DNA of 64,000 nt from Kocuria turfanensis (GTDB lineage Bacteria > Actinomycetota > Actinomycetes > Actinomycetales > Micrococcaceae): positions 70,900-134,899 of the forward strand of contig NZ_CP014482.1 in the NCBI RefSeq assembly GCF_001580365.1. Direction: 5' to 3'. Under the pieces are notes generated by a model that saw nothing but the letters and a program-made list of their open reading frames with translations, searched no databases and was not told the DNA's origin. The number at the start of each line of letters is the position of its first letter. Within the stretch, counting starts at the first letter, position 1. The translations under genes and the position numbers were made by a program. Shown here in pieces: positions 8,720-17,421 of the stretch.

Positions 8720-9256
8720 TCAGGATGGCCGGCCGATAGTCAGCTGCTGCCGGTGATGGTCGTAGTGCTGAGTGCCGTAGTGGTAGATCTCGGCCAGGCT
8801 CATCCAGTCCCGGAAGTACGGGTCCCAAGACACGGGCATGTGCATCCCACGGGCCAGTGCGGCCGCGGCCTCGGTCTCCAGCTGGGCCTGCAGGACCTCG
8901 ACGGTGCGGTCGAACCACCGGATCAGCCGCGGACCGTGGATCACCCGCGCGGCCCCACGGTCGCTGAAGTAGTTGATCAGGTGGAAGAGCCGGGTGCCGG
9001 CCTCCAGCACCCGGGCGAAGGTGCGGCTGACCGGCTCGGGGAGACGACCCATCAGACGCACCAGCGGCAACAGGCGCCGCACGATCAGGTAGCCGAAGAA
9101 CATGTGGAACAGCAGCTGCCCGTTGGTCCACCGGGTGCCTGACGAGAGCCGGTGCACATCCGCAGGGGTCGCTTCAGTGACCAGGGCGTGGAAGTCCGCG
9201 CGGACCCGCTCCAGCTCCTCATGGATGGTTCCGGGGGTGATGGGCGCGCTATTCAT
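8720..9256 (-). CDS. DinB-family protein
   Basis: 178 residues from ATG 9256, preceded by AGGAGC. Four-helix DinB/YfiT-like fold. Candidate metal ligands are His in NGQLLFHMFFG near the middle and the pair in IYHYGTQHYDHHRQQL near the C-terminus, a spacing typical of DinB metal sites. Members include thiol-dependent transferases and proteins of unknown function; substrate not predictable. The start overlaps the stop of the methyltransferase gene (ATGA at 9253-9256), so the pair is co-translated. Confidence 0.75.
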   Translation of the reverse strand: MNSAPITPGTIHEELERVRADFHALVTEATPADVHRLSSGTRWTNGQLLFHMFFGYLIVRRLLPLVRLMGRLPEPVSRTFARVLEAGTRLFHLINYFSDRGAARVIHGPRLIRWFDRTVEVLQAQLETEAAAALARGMHMPVSWDPYFRDWMSLAEIYHYGTQHYDHHRQQLTIGRPS

Positions 9257-9885
9257 CGGCTGCTCCTGGAAGTGATGTCGCTGCCGGGAGCGTTCTGGGC
9301 ATTGCCTGGCTTGTGGGCGATAAAACGTATGACCCGACCGCCGAAGGACAGCCGGAGGGCGAGTGGGGCAAGGCCGGCCTGGTCGAAGACTGGTCCGAAG
9401 GCTTCCGGTTCGATGAGCCGGTGCGGTGACCGGTCGGCACGGTGCACCAGGGATGCCATCGGTGAGGCCAGCAGGTCGTACCCCACGAAGGCCCCGCCCG
9501 GTCGCAGGACTCGGGCCGCCTCGGTCACCGCGTGTTCCCACTCGATGACGTGGTGGAGCATCAGAAAGCTCAGAATCGTGTCGAACGACTCGTCCTCGAA
9601 GGGCAGCCGAGTGGCATCGGCCTGACGCGCCTGGACCAAGGGGTGTCCGGCCAGGCGGTCCTGCGCGGCCTCCACCATCACCGGGTCGGCATCGGTCATG
9701 GTGAGCCGCACCCCGGGATGGGCTCGGGCGATGGCCTCGGCCATCGCACCGCTGCCTCCACCGATCTCCAGCACGTCCCCGGTGACGGGGAACCCCTGGG
9801 TCGCCCAAGGAACCATCCGCCGGGCCACAAGGCCCCATGGCGCGCTGCGACAGAAAGAGGCCTCTAAGGCGGACATCCTCGGCAT
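9253..9885 (-). CDS. Class I SAM-dependent methyltransferase
   Basis: 210 residues from ATG 9885, placed just after AAAGGTGG; a GTG at 9894 is an alternative. Motif I is VLEIGGGSGAMAEAIA, motif II is LTMTDADPVMV, and the post-I region reads RQADATRLPFEDESFDTIL with LMLHHV, typical of Methyltransf_11 proteins. The substrate is unknown. It lacks the EgtD fold, so it is not the missing histidine methyltransferase of the nearby ergothioneine cluster. First gene of a two-gene operon with the DinB protein. Confidence 0.85.
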   Translation of the reverse strand: MPRMSALEASFCRSAPWGLVARRMVPWATQGFPVTGDVLEIGGGSGAMAEAIARAHPGVRLTMTDADPVMVEAAQDRLAGHPLVQARQADATRLPFEDESFDTILSFLMLHHVIEWEHAVTEAARVLRPGGAFVGYDLLASPMASLVHRADRSPHRLIEPEAFGPVFDQAGLAPLALRLSFGGRVIRFIAHKPGNAQNAPGSDITSRSSR

Positions 9886-10055
9886 GGTTTCCACCTTTCG
9901 GCGTACGCATCGTGTGCGCCGAGCCTAGTTCCACGATCGACGGTAGTGAACCGTTTAGGCAAAGGATGGGGGCGACCTGGCCATTCACACCGCCCGGGGG
10001 CGGGCCCGAGGGAGCCGGGGTCCCGTCGTAGGGCTGAGCTCAGCAGGCGGATGGG

Positions 10056-10661
10056 TTAGAGGCCGAAGGCGCCGCCTTCGAGGAGGATGACCACGCCCAG
10101 GCCGATCAGCACGATCGGGAACAGGATGTGTTCCCATCGTTCCAGGACTTCGGCGATGGGTTTGCGGGTGGCCACGTACTTGGCGATAGCCACCAGCACC
10201 GCGACCATGGCCAAAAAGGCGATGCAGTAGGCCACCATCGCGGTGGGGCCCACGGTGACGAATACGGGCACATAGACCCCGATGTTGTCCCCTCCGTTGG
10301 CGAAGGTGACTGCGGCGACGGTCCAGATGCTGACCTGTTTGCCGGCGACCTTCCCCTCGTCATCGTCATCATCGTCGTCGCTGCGCCAGACCTTCCAGGC
10401 CGCGATGAGGCCGAGGATCAGGGGGATGAGGCCGAAGTAGGGAATGGCCTCGGGCGGCAGGAAGGTGCTGGCGCCCAGGGTCACCAGCACGGAGGCGACC
10501 AGGATGCCGCCGAAGCCCAGGTACTGGCCGATCCCGATTTTGGCGGTGGTGCCGCGGGCCCCGGCTCCGCGGGCGAAGAACAGGGAGAGCACGATGATGT
10601 CGTCTATGTTGGTGGCCGCGAACAGCCCGATCGCCTGCAGCACGGGGGAGATGAGTTCCAT
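10056..10661 (-). CDS. cadD: CadD-family cadmium resistance transporter
   Basis: 201 residues with about five to six membrane segments. The N-terminal ATNIDDIIVLSLFFAR and FANGGDNIGVYVPVF are conserved acidic membrane motifs of the CadD (Pfam Cad) family, which confers Cd(II) resistance. A run of seven Asp residues and a Glu (RSDDDDDDDEGK) sits in the central loop and could bind metal. The gene follows an ArsR-family regulator on the same strand with a 236-base gap, so it is probably its target. Confidence 0.85.
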   Translation of the reverse strand: MELISPVLQAIGLFAATNIDDIIVLSLFFARGAGARGTTAKIGIGQYLGFGGILVASVLVTLGASTFLPPEAIPYFGLIPLILGLIAAWKVWRSDDDDDDDEGKVAGKQVSIWTVAAVTFANGGDNIGVYVPVFVTVGPTAMVAYCIAFLAMVAVLVAIAKYVATRKPIAEVLERWEHILFPIVLIGLGVVILLEGGAFGL

Positions 10662-10897
10662 AACCTGTCTTTTCTTCAGTGGGGAGAACCGCCGACCGGG
10701 ACCTGGCGTGCTGCGCTGTGTCGGGCGGCCGAGCGCGCAGGCAAGGGAAGGCTGCCGGGAGCCGATGCCCCGGGCACCATCACCGGGGCACTGTCACCGG
10801 GTATGGGTCGCGGCGCCCGTCATGGGCACCCGAAGGCGCATCAGCACCCGCTTTCACCCTCAGTGCGTGGGCGGGCCCGGTGAGGGTGATGTATTTG

Positions 10898-11245
10898 TCA
10901 GTGTTCTTGGGTGGAGGTGCCGTAGGCGGGACACAGCGCGACCTGGGAACCGGTGGCTGCCAGCAGGGTCTCGGCGGCGGCGAGCACATCCATCAGCTCC
11001 GGGCGGGTCAGAGCGTAGAAGATCTGCCGCCCCTCGACGCGTCCGGCCACCAGCCCGCACTCGCGCAGGCAGGCCACATGGGCCGAGACGGTGGATTGAG
11101 CCAGGCCCGTTTCCTCCACCAGGTCCCGCACTCGGGCTTCACCGCCGGCCAGGCGCCCCACGATGGCCAGGCGAGTGGGATCGGACAGGGAGTGAAACAG
11201 GGCCACAGCCGGGGCCAGGCCGGTCGTACAACTAGTGTTCGTCAT
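10898..11245 (-). CDS. ArsR/SmtB-family metal sensor (CmtR/CadC-like) of cadD
   Basis: 115 residues with a winged-helix core. HSLSDPTRLAIV opens the fold, LAQSTVSAHVACLRECGLV is split over the recognition helix, and FYALTRPELMDVL forms the wing and dimer region. Cysteines in ACLRECGL plus a C-terminal LCPAYG match the arrangement of Cd/Pb sensors such as CmtR. Such proteins repress until metal binds. A -10 box TAGGAT lies 6 bases before the ATG, so the mRNA is probably leaderless, and the dyad ATCG-N8-CGAT overlaps this promoter. Strongly similar to the regulator at 14055-14441. Confidence 0.88.
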   Translation of the reverse strand: MTNTSCTTGLAPAVALFHSLSDPTRLAIVGRLAGGEARVRDLVEETGLAQSTVSAHVACLRECGLVAGRVEGRQIFYALTRPELMDVLAAAETLLAATGSQVALCPAYGTSTQEH

Positions 11246-11251
11246 GACCCG

Positions 11252-11272
11252 ATCCTATCGCCTAATTCCGAT
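11252..11272 (-). promoter_or_regulatory. Leaderless promoter and ATCG-N8-CGAT operator of arsR-cadD
   Basis: On the minus strand the -10 hexamer TAGGAT (11257-11252) is followed by 6 bases and the ATG. ATCG-N8-CGAT occupies 11257-11272 and overlaps the upstream edge of the -10. The same dyad with the same spacing recurs at 14434-14449 and 16584-16599, both at promoters. Confidence 0.6.
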
Positions 11273-11541
11273 TGATTGGACGGGGTGGATCTGACGTTGC
11301 CCGCAAGGGACGGTGCAGGGCCTTTTGTCCAGGGAGTGGTGGGTCTCGGGCTGAAGACTACCTCGACCCGAGCCTACCCGGCAGAGAAGCTGTTGTGGCC
11401 GCCGTGCAGGGGCCTGAGATAGTCATCGGCTCGGTGCGACGGGAGGCCCGGGGGCCTCGCCTGCGGTGGCTGTGGCCAAAGAGCGGCGGGCATGGGCGTG
11501 ACGAGTAAAGGCCCGGGGCGGGACCCGTGGTGGCCTGGGCC

Positions 11542-11570
11542 AGGGCCGCCGAGGAGGTCTCGGCGGCCCT
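11542..11570 (-). terminator. Hairpin downstream of lspA
   Basis: Twelve-base arms AGGGCCGCCGAG and CTCGGCGGCCCT around a 5-base loop, 27 bases past the lspA stop. It probably ends the arsR-P1B ATPase-lspA transcript. No U-tract is evident, as is common in high-GC genomes. Confidence 0.6.
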
Positions 11571-11596
11571 GACGTTACGCGATGAGCAGGTGGGGG

Positions 11597-12112
11597 CTAT
11601 TCGGCGGAGATGTCCTGGGGGCGCGGAGCCAGCAGCGTACCCAGGATCAAGAGGCCGACCCCGGTGGTGACGAAGACGTCGGCGAGATTGAAGGTGGGGA
11701 ACCACCCGGTGTGCAGGTAGTCCACCACCCCTCCCCCGTCGAGGCGGTCCAGGAAGTTTCCGATAGCGCCCCCGAGCATCAGGGTCGCTCCGGTACGGGC
11801 CAGCCCGGTCAGGGTGGGTGCCGCAACGAGCAAATACCAGATCAGCCCGGCGATGATCGCCCCGGTCGCGGCGATGATGACCCAGGAGGGCAGGGCCGCC
11901 CCGAGGCTGAAGGCCACCCCGGTGTTGTGGTGCAGCTGCAGCGTGAGCGGCCCCAGATCTACCGTGGTCCCGTCGGTGAGACGGGCTGAGGTCACGGCTT
12001 TGAGAATCAGATCGACGGTGGCCAGCGCCGCTGCCCCGGCCAGCAAGAGGGTCCGGGACCGGCGAGCAGATCGGGACGAAGGGCCGACCTGCCCGGCGAC
12101 GGGGGCGCTCAT
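11597..12112 (-). CDS. lspA: Lipoprotein signal peptidase LspA, metal-cluster copy
   Basis: 171 residues with four membrane segments. The catalytic Asp boxes are visible: GNFLDRL with GGVVDYLH, and PTFNLADVFV. HHNTGVAFSLG is the conserved NxG loop. LspA cleaves prolipoproteins after diacylglyceryl transfer. Its ATG overlaps the stop of the P1B-ATPase gene (ATGA at 12109-12112), so the copy belongs to the metal operon; LspA-like proteins occur in lead-resistance (pbr) clusters. Possible clients here are the lipoproteins at 7327 and 16743. Confidence 0.92.
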   Translation of the reverse strand: MSAPVAGQVGPSSRSARRSRTLLLAGAAALATVDLILKAVTSARLTDGTTVDLGPLTLQLHHNTGVAFSLGAALPSWVIIAATGAIIAGLIWYLLVAAPTLTGLARTGATLMLGGAIGNFLDRLDGGGVVDYLHTGWFPTFNLADVFVTTGVGLLILGTLLAPRPQDISAE

Positions 12113-14058
12113 GCGGCCGGTTCCAGAGCCGGTGCGGGCTGGGCGGTGGGCAGCTGGGTGCGGCGGGAGATCCGCCCGGCGCGTACCCCGTTGGCGATGA
12201 TCAGGATTTCGGCCACCTCGTGTACCAGCACCACCGCGGCCAACCCGAGGATCCCGAACAGGGCCAGGGGGATCAGCACCGCGATCAGCGCTAGGGACAC
12301 CCCGACGTTCTGCAGCATGATCGAGCGGGTCCGCCGGGCGTGCTCCAGCGCTTGGGGCAGGTGGTGGAGGTCCTCGCCCATCAAGGCGATGTCGGCGGTC
12401 TCGATGGCCACGTCGGTGCCCATTGCGCCCATGGCGATGCCGATGTCGGCGGTGGCCAGGGCGGGGGCGTCGTTGACGCCGTCACCGACCATCGCCGTGG
12501 GGCGCTGCGCCTTGAGGGTGCGGATGATCTCGGCTTTGTCCTCCGGGCGCAGGTCGGCGTGGACCTGGGTGATGCCGGCGGCTGCGGCCAGGGCATGGGC
12601 GGTGAGAGTGTTGTCCCCGGTGAGCATCGCGGTGGTGTATCCGGCGCGGTTGAGCCGGGTGATCACCTCTCGGGCTTCCGGGCGCAGCTCATCGCGCACC
12701 GCGATCGCCCCAAGAACCTTCCCGTCCTGCTCGATGAGCACGGCGGTGGCCCCGGAGCGCTGCATCCGCTCGATCTCGGCGGCCAGGGGCCCGGGGTCGA
12801 TCCACCCGGGCCGGCCCAGGCGCAGGCGGGCGCCGTCCAGGGTGCCGTAGAGCCCGGCCCCGGGCACGGTGTCCACCTGGGTCACCTCGGCCCGCTCAGG
12901 TGTGGCGGCGAGGATGGCCCGGGCCAGGGGGTGTTCGCTGCGGGCCTCCAACCCGGCGGCCAGCCCCAGCACCTGCTGCCGGCTCACCCCGCCAGTGGTG
13001 GCGACCTCGATGACGGCCGGGGCGTTGCGGGTGAGGGTGCCGGTCTTGTCCAAGGCGATGGTGCGGATCTTGCCCAGGGTCTCCACCGCGGCCCCGCCCT
13101 TGATCAGCACCCCGATGCGGCTGGCGGCTCCGACCGAGGCCACCACGGTGACGGGCACCGAGATCGCCAGGGCGCACGGGGAGGCGGCGACCAGCACGAC
13201 CAGGGCGCGTTCGAACCACAGGGCCGGCTCCCCGACGATGAACCCGTAGGCGATGATCAGGGCGGCGACGATGAGGATGCCCGGCACCAGGCGTTTGGCG
13301 ATCGCATCGGCCAGTCGCTGGCCGGGGCCTTTGCGGGACTGCTCGGTCTCGACGATGTGCACGATCTTCGCCAAGGAATTGTCCTCGGCGGTGCTGGTGA
13401 CCTCGACCTCCAGCGGGCCGGTGCCGTTGATGGACCCGGCGTAGACTTCCGCGCCGGGGCCGGCCTCCACGGGCACGGACTCCCCGGTCAGCGCCGAGGT
13501 GTCCAGGGAGGTGCGCCCGGTGAGGATCCGCCCATCGGTGGCCACCCGCTCCCCGGGCCGCACCACCATCCGGTCCCCCAGTACCAGCTCAGCCGGGGGC
13601 ACGGTGACCTGCACCCCGGCCCGGAGCACCGTGGCCTGATCCGGGACCAGCTCCAGCAGCGCGCGCAGCCCGCGCCGGGTGCGCGCCACCGAGTACTCCT
13701 CCAGGGCCTCGGCGATGGCGTAGAGGAAGGCCAGCATCGCCGCTTCCTCGATCTGCCCCAGGGCGACCGCTCCGACGGCGGCGATGGTCATCAGGGTCCC
13801 GACCCCGATCTTGCCCCGGGCCAGCCGGCGCAGCGTGGAGGGCACGAACGTCCATCCGGCCGCCAGCAGCGCGCCCGTCTCCAGGCTCAGCGCCACCCAC
13901 AGAGGAACCCCGGCCAGCGACAGGATCCAGCCGGCCAGCAGCAGGATCCCGGCCGCGGCGGCGAACCGGACGTCGCGCACCTGCCAGAAGCCCTCGGCCT
14001 CCTCCCCGGCCTCACCGGTTTCGTTCTTCTCGTCGCTGCATCCGCAGGCATCGCTCAT
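12109..14058 (-). CDS. P1B-type heavy-metal exporting ATPase
   Basis: 649 residues. No classical N-terminal HMA domain; instead a short Cys/acidic N-terminus (MSDACGCSDEK). The actuator TGES is at about 191-194, the membrane metal site SPC at 293-295 (AASPCALAIS), and the phosphorylation site DKTGT at 337-341, followed by LTGDN and GDGVNDAPAL. SPC rather than CPC, with VLVHEVAEILI in the last helices, resembles the P1B-4 (CtpD/CoaT-like) group, which handles Co, Ni, Fe or Cd/Zn. The genes on each side overlap it by 4 bases, giving an arsR-ATPase-lspA operon. I infer Cd/Pb/Zn/Co efflux. Confidence 0.9.
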   Translation of the reverse strand: MSDACGCSDEKNETGEAGEEAEGFWQVRDVRFAAAAGILLLAGWILSLAGVPLWVALSLETGALLAAGWTFVPSTLRRLARGKIGVGTLMTIAAVGAVALGQIEEAAMLAFLYAIAEALEEYSVARTRRGLRALLELVPDQATVLRAGVQVTVPPAELVLGDRMVVRPGERVATDGRILTGRTSLDTSALTGESVPVEAGPGAEVYAGSINGTGPLEVEVTSTAEDNSLAKIVHIVETEQSRKGPGQRLADAIAKRLVPGILIVAALIIAYGFIVGEPALWFERALVVLVAASPCALAISVPVTVVASVGAASRIGVLIKGGAAVETLGKIRTIALDKTGTLTRNAPAVIEVATTGGVSRQQVLGLAAGLEARSEHPLARAILAATPERAEVTQVDTVPGAGLYGTLDGARLRLGRPGWIDPGPLAAEIERMQRSGATAVLIEQDGKVLGAIAVRDELRPEAREVITRLNRAGYTTAMLTGDNTLTAHALAAAAGITQVHADLRPEDKAEIIRTLKAQRPTAMVGDGVNDAPALATADIGIAMGAMGTDVAIETADIALMGEDLHHLPQALEHARRTRSIMLQNVGVSLALIAVLIPLALFGILGLAAVVLVHEVAEILIIANGVRAGRISRRTQLPTAQPAPALEPAA

Positions 14059-14441
14059 CGGGTGATCTCCTGAATCTGGGGGGTGTCACGGGCATCCAGC
14101 CCGTAGTTCGGGCACAGACTCACGGCGTTGCCGGTGGCCGCCAGCAGCACCTCAGTGGCGGCCAGCACGTCCATCAGCTCCGGGCGGGTCAGCGAGTAGT
14201 ACACGCTGCGCCCCTGCGCCCGACCCTGCACCAGCCCGCAACCACGCAAGCACGCCACATGGCCGGACACGGTCGACTGGGCCAGCCCCAGCTCGCTGGT
14301 GAGATCACGCACCCGCACCTCCCCGGAAGCCAAGCGCTGCACAATCGCCAGCCGGGTCGGGTCACTGAGGGAGTGGAACAACGCCGCCGCCGGATCCAGC
14401 ACCTCACAGGGGGCATCCGGAACATACTCTGAAATCGTCAT
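14055..14441 (-). CDS. ArsR/SmtB-family metal sensor of the P1B-ATPase operon
   Basis: 128 residues, close paralogue of the regulator at 10898-11245: HSLSDPTRLAIVQRLASGE, LAQSTVSGHVACLRGCGLV and LTRPELMDVLAATEVLLAAT are nearly shared. Cysteines in ACLRGCGL and in LCPNYG are the candidate Cd/Pb ligands. Its stop overlaps the ATPase ATG. TATCAT lies 6 bases before the ATG, consistent with leaderless mRNA, and the operator dyad ATCG-N8-CGAT spans the start codon, suggesting tight autorepression. Confidence 0.9.
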   Translation of the reverse strand: MTISEYVPDAPCEVLDPAAALFHSLSDPTRLAIVQRLASGEVRVRDLTSELGLAQSTVSGHVACLRGCGLVQGRAQGRSVYYSLTRPELMDVLAATEVLLAATGNAVSLCPNYGLDARDTPQIQEITR

Positions 14442-14453
14442 GGACCGATGATA
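14434..14453 (-). promoter_or_regulatory. Leaderless promoter and operator of arsR-P1B ATPase-lspA
   Basis: On the minus strand the -10 TATCAT (14453-14448) is followed by CGGTCC and the ATG at 14441. ATCG-N8-CGAT covers 14434-14449, so a bound repressor would cover both the transcription start and the start codon. The divergent ccdA promoter lies in the same 81-base gap and could be affected too. Confidence 0.6.
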
Positions 14454-14522
14454 ACCGTGTTTTGGGCTGACAGTGGTCATGTGCGGTAGTCTCAGGGCGC
14501 CCCCTGGCCCGAGGAGATGGTG

Positions 14523-15272
14523 ATGACGATTGGCGGCTACTTCGCCGAGACGGTGAACTCCGGGGCCCTGCTCATCGCCGTGCCCTTGGCGGTGATCGCC
14601 GGGATCGTCTCTTTCATCTCCCCGTGCATCCTGCCGTTGGTGCCCGGCTACCTCGGCTACGTCTCCGGGCTGACCGATCCGACCCGGGCCGACAACCGGC
14701 GGCGGATGCTGGCCGGGGTGGGGCTGTTCATCCTGGGTTTCGCGGCGGTGTTCACTGTCTACGGGGCGGCCTTCGGCGCCATCGGGGGCTGGTTGGTGCG
14801 GTGGCAGGATCCGCTGATGCGGGTGTTGGGGGTGTTCGTGGCGCTCATGGGCCTGGTGCTGGTCGGGAAGTTCCCCTTCCTGCAGCAGACCAAGAAGCTG
14901 TCCTTCCAACCCCGCACCGGCATCGCCGGCGCCCCGCTGCTCGGGGTGGTCTTCGGCCTGGGTTGGACCCCCTGCATGGGCCCGACGCTGAGTGCGGTGC
15001 TGGCGCTGAGCACCACCACCGGCGGGGCCTGGCGCGGAGCCCTGCTGGGCTTCACCTACTGCCTGGGCCTGGGCATTCCATTCGTGCTGGTCGCGGCCGG
15101 GCTCAACTGGGTCACCACGACCCTGAGCTACATCCGCCGCAACATCCGCACCTTCAACATCGCCGGCGGATCCGTACTGATCGCCGTGGGGCTGCTGATG
15201 GTGACCGGGATCTGGATGCAGTGGATCTATCAGCTCCAAAGCCTCGCCGGCACCTTCATCACTCCTGTCTGA
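14523..15272 (+). CDS. ccdA: CcdA, membrane thiol-electron carrier for cytochrome c maturation
   Basis: 249 residues and six predicted membrane helices (DsbD core). Redox cysteines lie in [17 protein letters not shown] (helix 1) and [13 protein letters not shown] (helix 4), the signature of CcdA. It carries reducing equivalents from cytoplasmic thioredoxin to extracytoplasmic thioredoxin-like proteins such as ResA. GAGGAG ends just before ATG 14517, too close for use, so ATG 14523 is the better start. Divergent from the metal operon; resA, resB and ccsA follow after cysK. Confidence 0.92.
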   Translation: MTIGGYFAETVNSGALLIAVPLAVIAGIVSFISPCILPLVPGYLGYVSGLTDPTRADNRRRMLAGVGLFILGFAAVFTVYGAAFGAIGGWLVRWQDPLMRVLGVFVALMGLVLVGKFPFLQQTKKLSFQPRTGIAGAPLLGVVFGLGWTPCMGPTLSAVLALSTTTGGAWRGALLGFTYCLGLGIPFVLVAAGLNWVTTTLSYIRRNIRTFNIAGGSVLIAVGLLMVTGIWMQWIYQLQSLAGTFITPV

Positions 15273-15353
15273 GCCCGGGAGAACATCCCCGGCTTGTGAC
15301 GCACCGAATCCCAACACCCACCGATTCACCACACCACCACCCAGGAGCACACC

Positions 15354-16289
15354 ATGGCGAAGATCTACCACGACGTGACCGAGCTCGTGGGTCGCACCCC
15401 GCTCGTCCACCTCAACCGGCTCGACGAGGGCCTGCCCGGCAACGTGGCCGTGAAGCTGGAGTTCTACAGCCCCGCCAGCTCCGTCAAGGACCGCATCGGC
15501 GTGGCCATCGTCGACGCCGCCGAGAAGTCCGGGAAGCTCAAGCCCGGCGGCACGATCGTCGAGGGCACCTCCGGCAACACCGGCATCGCCCTGGCCATGG
15601 TCGGCGCGGCCCGCGGCTACAAGGTGATCCTCACCATGCCCGAGACCATGTCCACCGAGCGGCGGGTCATGCTGCGCGCCTACGGCGCCCAGATCGTGCT
15701 CACCCCGGGCGCGGAGGGCATGCGCGGGGCGGTCGAGAAGGCCCAGGAGATCGTCGAGTCGACCGAGAACGCCGTGCTGGCCAAGCAGTTCGCCAACGAG
15801 GCCAACCCGGCGATCCACTACGCCACCACGGGCCCCGAGATCTGGGCGGACACCGACGGCGAGGTCGACGTCTTCGTCTCCGGCGTGGGCACCGGCGGCA
15901 CCATCACCGGGGCGGGCCGCTACCTGCGCGAGCAGAAGCCGGACATCCGCCTGCTCGTGGTCGAGCCGGCCGACTCCCCGCTGCTGACCGAGGGCAAGGC
16001 CGGCCCGCACAAGATCCAGGGCCTCGGCGCGAACTTCGTCCCCGACAACCTCGACCGGCAGATCTACGACGACGTCTACGACGTGACCGTCGAGGACTCC
16101 GTGCGGGTCGCCCGCGAGCTCGGCACCAAGGAGGGCATCCTCGGCGGGATCTCCTCGGGCGCCATCGTCTGGGCCGCCCTGCAGGAGGCCGCCAAGGAGG
16201 AGAACCGGGACAAGCTGATCGTGGCGATCGTGTGCGACTTCGGGGAGCGCTACATCTCGACGCTGCTCTACGAGGACATCCGCGGCTGA
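15354..16289 (+). CDS. cysK: Cysteine synthase (O-acetylserine sulfhydrylase) CysK
   Basis: 311 residues. The PLP lysine is in SSVKDRIGVAIVDAA, the substrate loop is EGTSGNTGIALAM, and the phosphate loop is SGVGTGGTITGAGRYL, all classical for CysK. Makes cysteine from O-acetylserine and sulfide. It lies between ccdA and resA, separating two parts of the cytochrome c maturation set, and could supply cysteine for thiols under metal stress. No serine acetyltransferase gene is nearby. CAGGAG precedes the ATG. Confidence 0.95.
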   Translation: MAKIYHDVTELVGRTPLVHLNRLDEGLPGNVAVKLEFYSPASSVKDRIGVAIVDAAEKSGKLKPGGTIVEGTSGNTGIALAMVGAARGYKVILTMPETMSTERRVMLRAYGAQIVLTPGAEGMRGAVEKAQEIVESTENAVLAKQFANEANPAIHYATTGPEIWADTDGEVDVFVSGVGTGGTITGAGRYLREQKPDIRLLVVEPADSPLLTEGKAGPHKIQGLGANFVPDNLDRQIYDDVYDVTVEDSVRVARELGTKEGILGGISSGAIVWAALQEAAKEENRDKLIVAIVCDFGERYISTLLYEDIRG

Positions 16290-16579
16290 GGCCCTGCCAG
16301 GGTTGCCGACCCACATCACCGATCCGCAGCTGCCGCAAGCCATCACTAAGGCCGAGCTGATGGCCCGCGTGCTGGCCGAGAACGGCCTGGGGCACGTGGG
16401 TCTCGCCCTCGATTTGGAGTCCCCGTAGCTGTCCGCCGGAGGAGAACTGCGCGTGGTCATTCCCTGGAGTCCGCCCTAACCGCGGCACCTCCGTCTCGGG
16501 CCGCATCGCCATTGCCCGGAGAGCCAATGCCCCCGCAGCCGGTGGTCGCCGCCCCGACGGCAACGGTGATTCCCGTTGC
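16290..16579. other. Non-genic stretch with a possible coding relic
   Basis: A short frame from about 16303 to a TAG at 16426-16428 translates with coding-like character (HITDPQLPQAITKAELMAR) but has no convincing start and I do not recognise it. The remainder leads into the resA promoter. A decayed gene end is possible. Confidence 0.35.
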
Positions 16580-16602
16580 TATGATCGACGTATAACGATC
16601 AT
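16580..16602 (+). promoter_or_regulatory. Promoter with ATCG-N8-CGAT operator upstream of resA
   Basis: ATGATCG (16581-16587) and CGATCAT (16596-16602) form a perfect 7-base inverted repeat around 8 bases. Inside it is the ATCG-N8-CGAT core seen at both arsR promoters. TATGAT at 16580-16585 is a plausible -10. The leader to the resA ATG at 16743 would be about 150 bases. Confidence 0.6.
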
Positions 16603-16742
16603 CTCTGAGTGTGCCGGCGTGCGCCTCAGGTCCTCGACAACAGGCCCGCCGTGTTGCGCTCAGAGGCCTATCGGCTTCCCGGTTCATCGTTTCCGGGGTC
16701 AGCCCCTACCCGTCCCCGAGCCCGTTTCGACCCTGAGGTGAA

Positions 16743-17372
16743 ATGCCCGTGCCCTCGAACTCTTCACTGCCCACCCACCCGTCCCGCCGCCGTGTGCTCT
16801 CCTTGGCCGGTGCAGGAGTCCTCGGGGTGGTCATGGCCGGCTGCGGTGCGGAGGAAGATCCCCTGGCCCAACAGGCCAACACGGGAGATGAGAAGGGCTA
16901 CATCGCCGGGGACGGCACCGTCTCGGAGTACGCCCCGGATCAGCGGGGGGAGCCGGTGCAGTTCAGCGGCACCCTTTTCGATGGGACCGAGCTCTCGGCC
17001 GAGGACTTGCGGGGGAAGCCCGCGCTGCTGAACTTCTGGTACGCGGCCTGCCCTCCGTGCCGGGTGGAGGCCCCGGACCTCGCCGAACTCGCCCAGCAGT
17101 TCGAGGGGCAGATCGCCTTCTACGGGGTAAACCTGCGCGATGATCAGGCCACGGCCGAGGCCTTCGAGCGGACCTTCGGGATCCCGTACCCCTCCTTCGA
17201 AGACAAGGACGGGAAGGTGGTGATGGCCCTGAACGCCTATGTGCCCCCGCGGGCGGTGCCCACCACGCTGGTGCTCGACGCCCAAGGCCGGGTCGCAGCC
17301 CGCATCCTCGGGATCGCAGACCGGTCCATCCTCGAGACCCTCCTCGAGGACACGGTGGCCGAGACAGCATGA
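16743..17372 (+). CDS. resA: ResA/CcsX-like thioredoxin-fold lipoprotein
   Basis: 209 residues. The N-terminus combines a twin-arginine-like SRRRVLSLAG with a lipobox VVMAGCG, so export is probably by Tat followed by lipidation. The thioredoxin active site is NFWYAACPPCRVEAP (CxxC), and cis-proline lies in PPRAVPTTLVLD. In System II such proteins reduce apocytochrome c CxxCH cysteines before heme attachment, taking electrons from CcdA. First gene of the resA-resB-ccsA run, behind the dyad at 16581. GAGGTGA precedes the ATG. Confidence 0.9.
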   Translation: MPVPSNSSLPTHPSRRRVLSLAGAGVLGVVMAGCGAEEDPLAQQANTGDEKGYIAGDGTVSEYAPDQRGEPVQFSGTLFDGTELSAEDLRGKPALLNFWYAACPPCRVEAPDLAELAQQFEGQIAFYGVNLRDDQATAEAFERTFGIPYPSFEDKDGKVVMALNAYVPPRAVPTTLVLDAQGRVAARILGIADRSILETLLEDTVAETA

Positions 17373-17421
17373 CTTCCGGCACCCCCTCCGCCGTCCCCGC
17401 ACAGGGAGCTGAAAGGTCACC

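Noticed and set aside
9253..9885. Methyltransferase considered as the missing EgtD
   Set aside because: At 210 residues with a plain Methyltransf_11 layout it lacks the size and extra domain of EgtD.
14624..16360. A 578-codon plus-strand frame over ccdA and cysK
   Set aside because: Shifted frame of two unmistakable genes; Arg-rich pseudo-protein.
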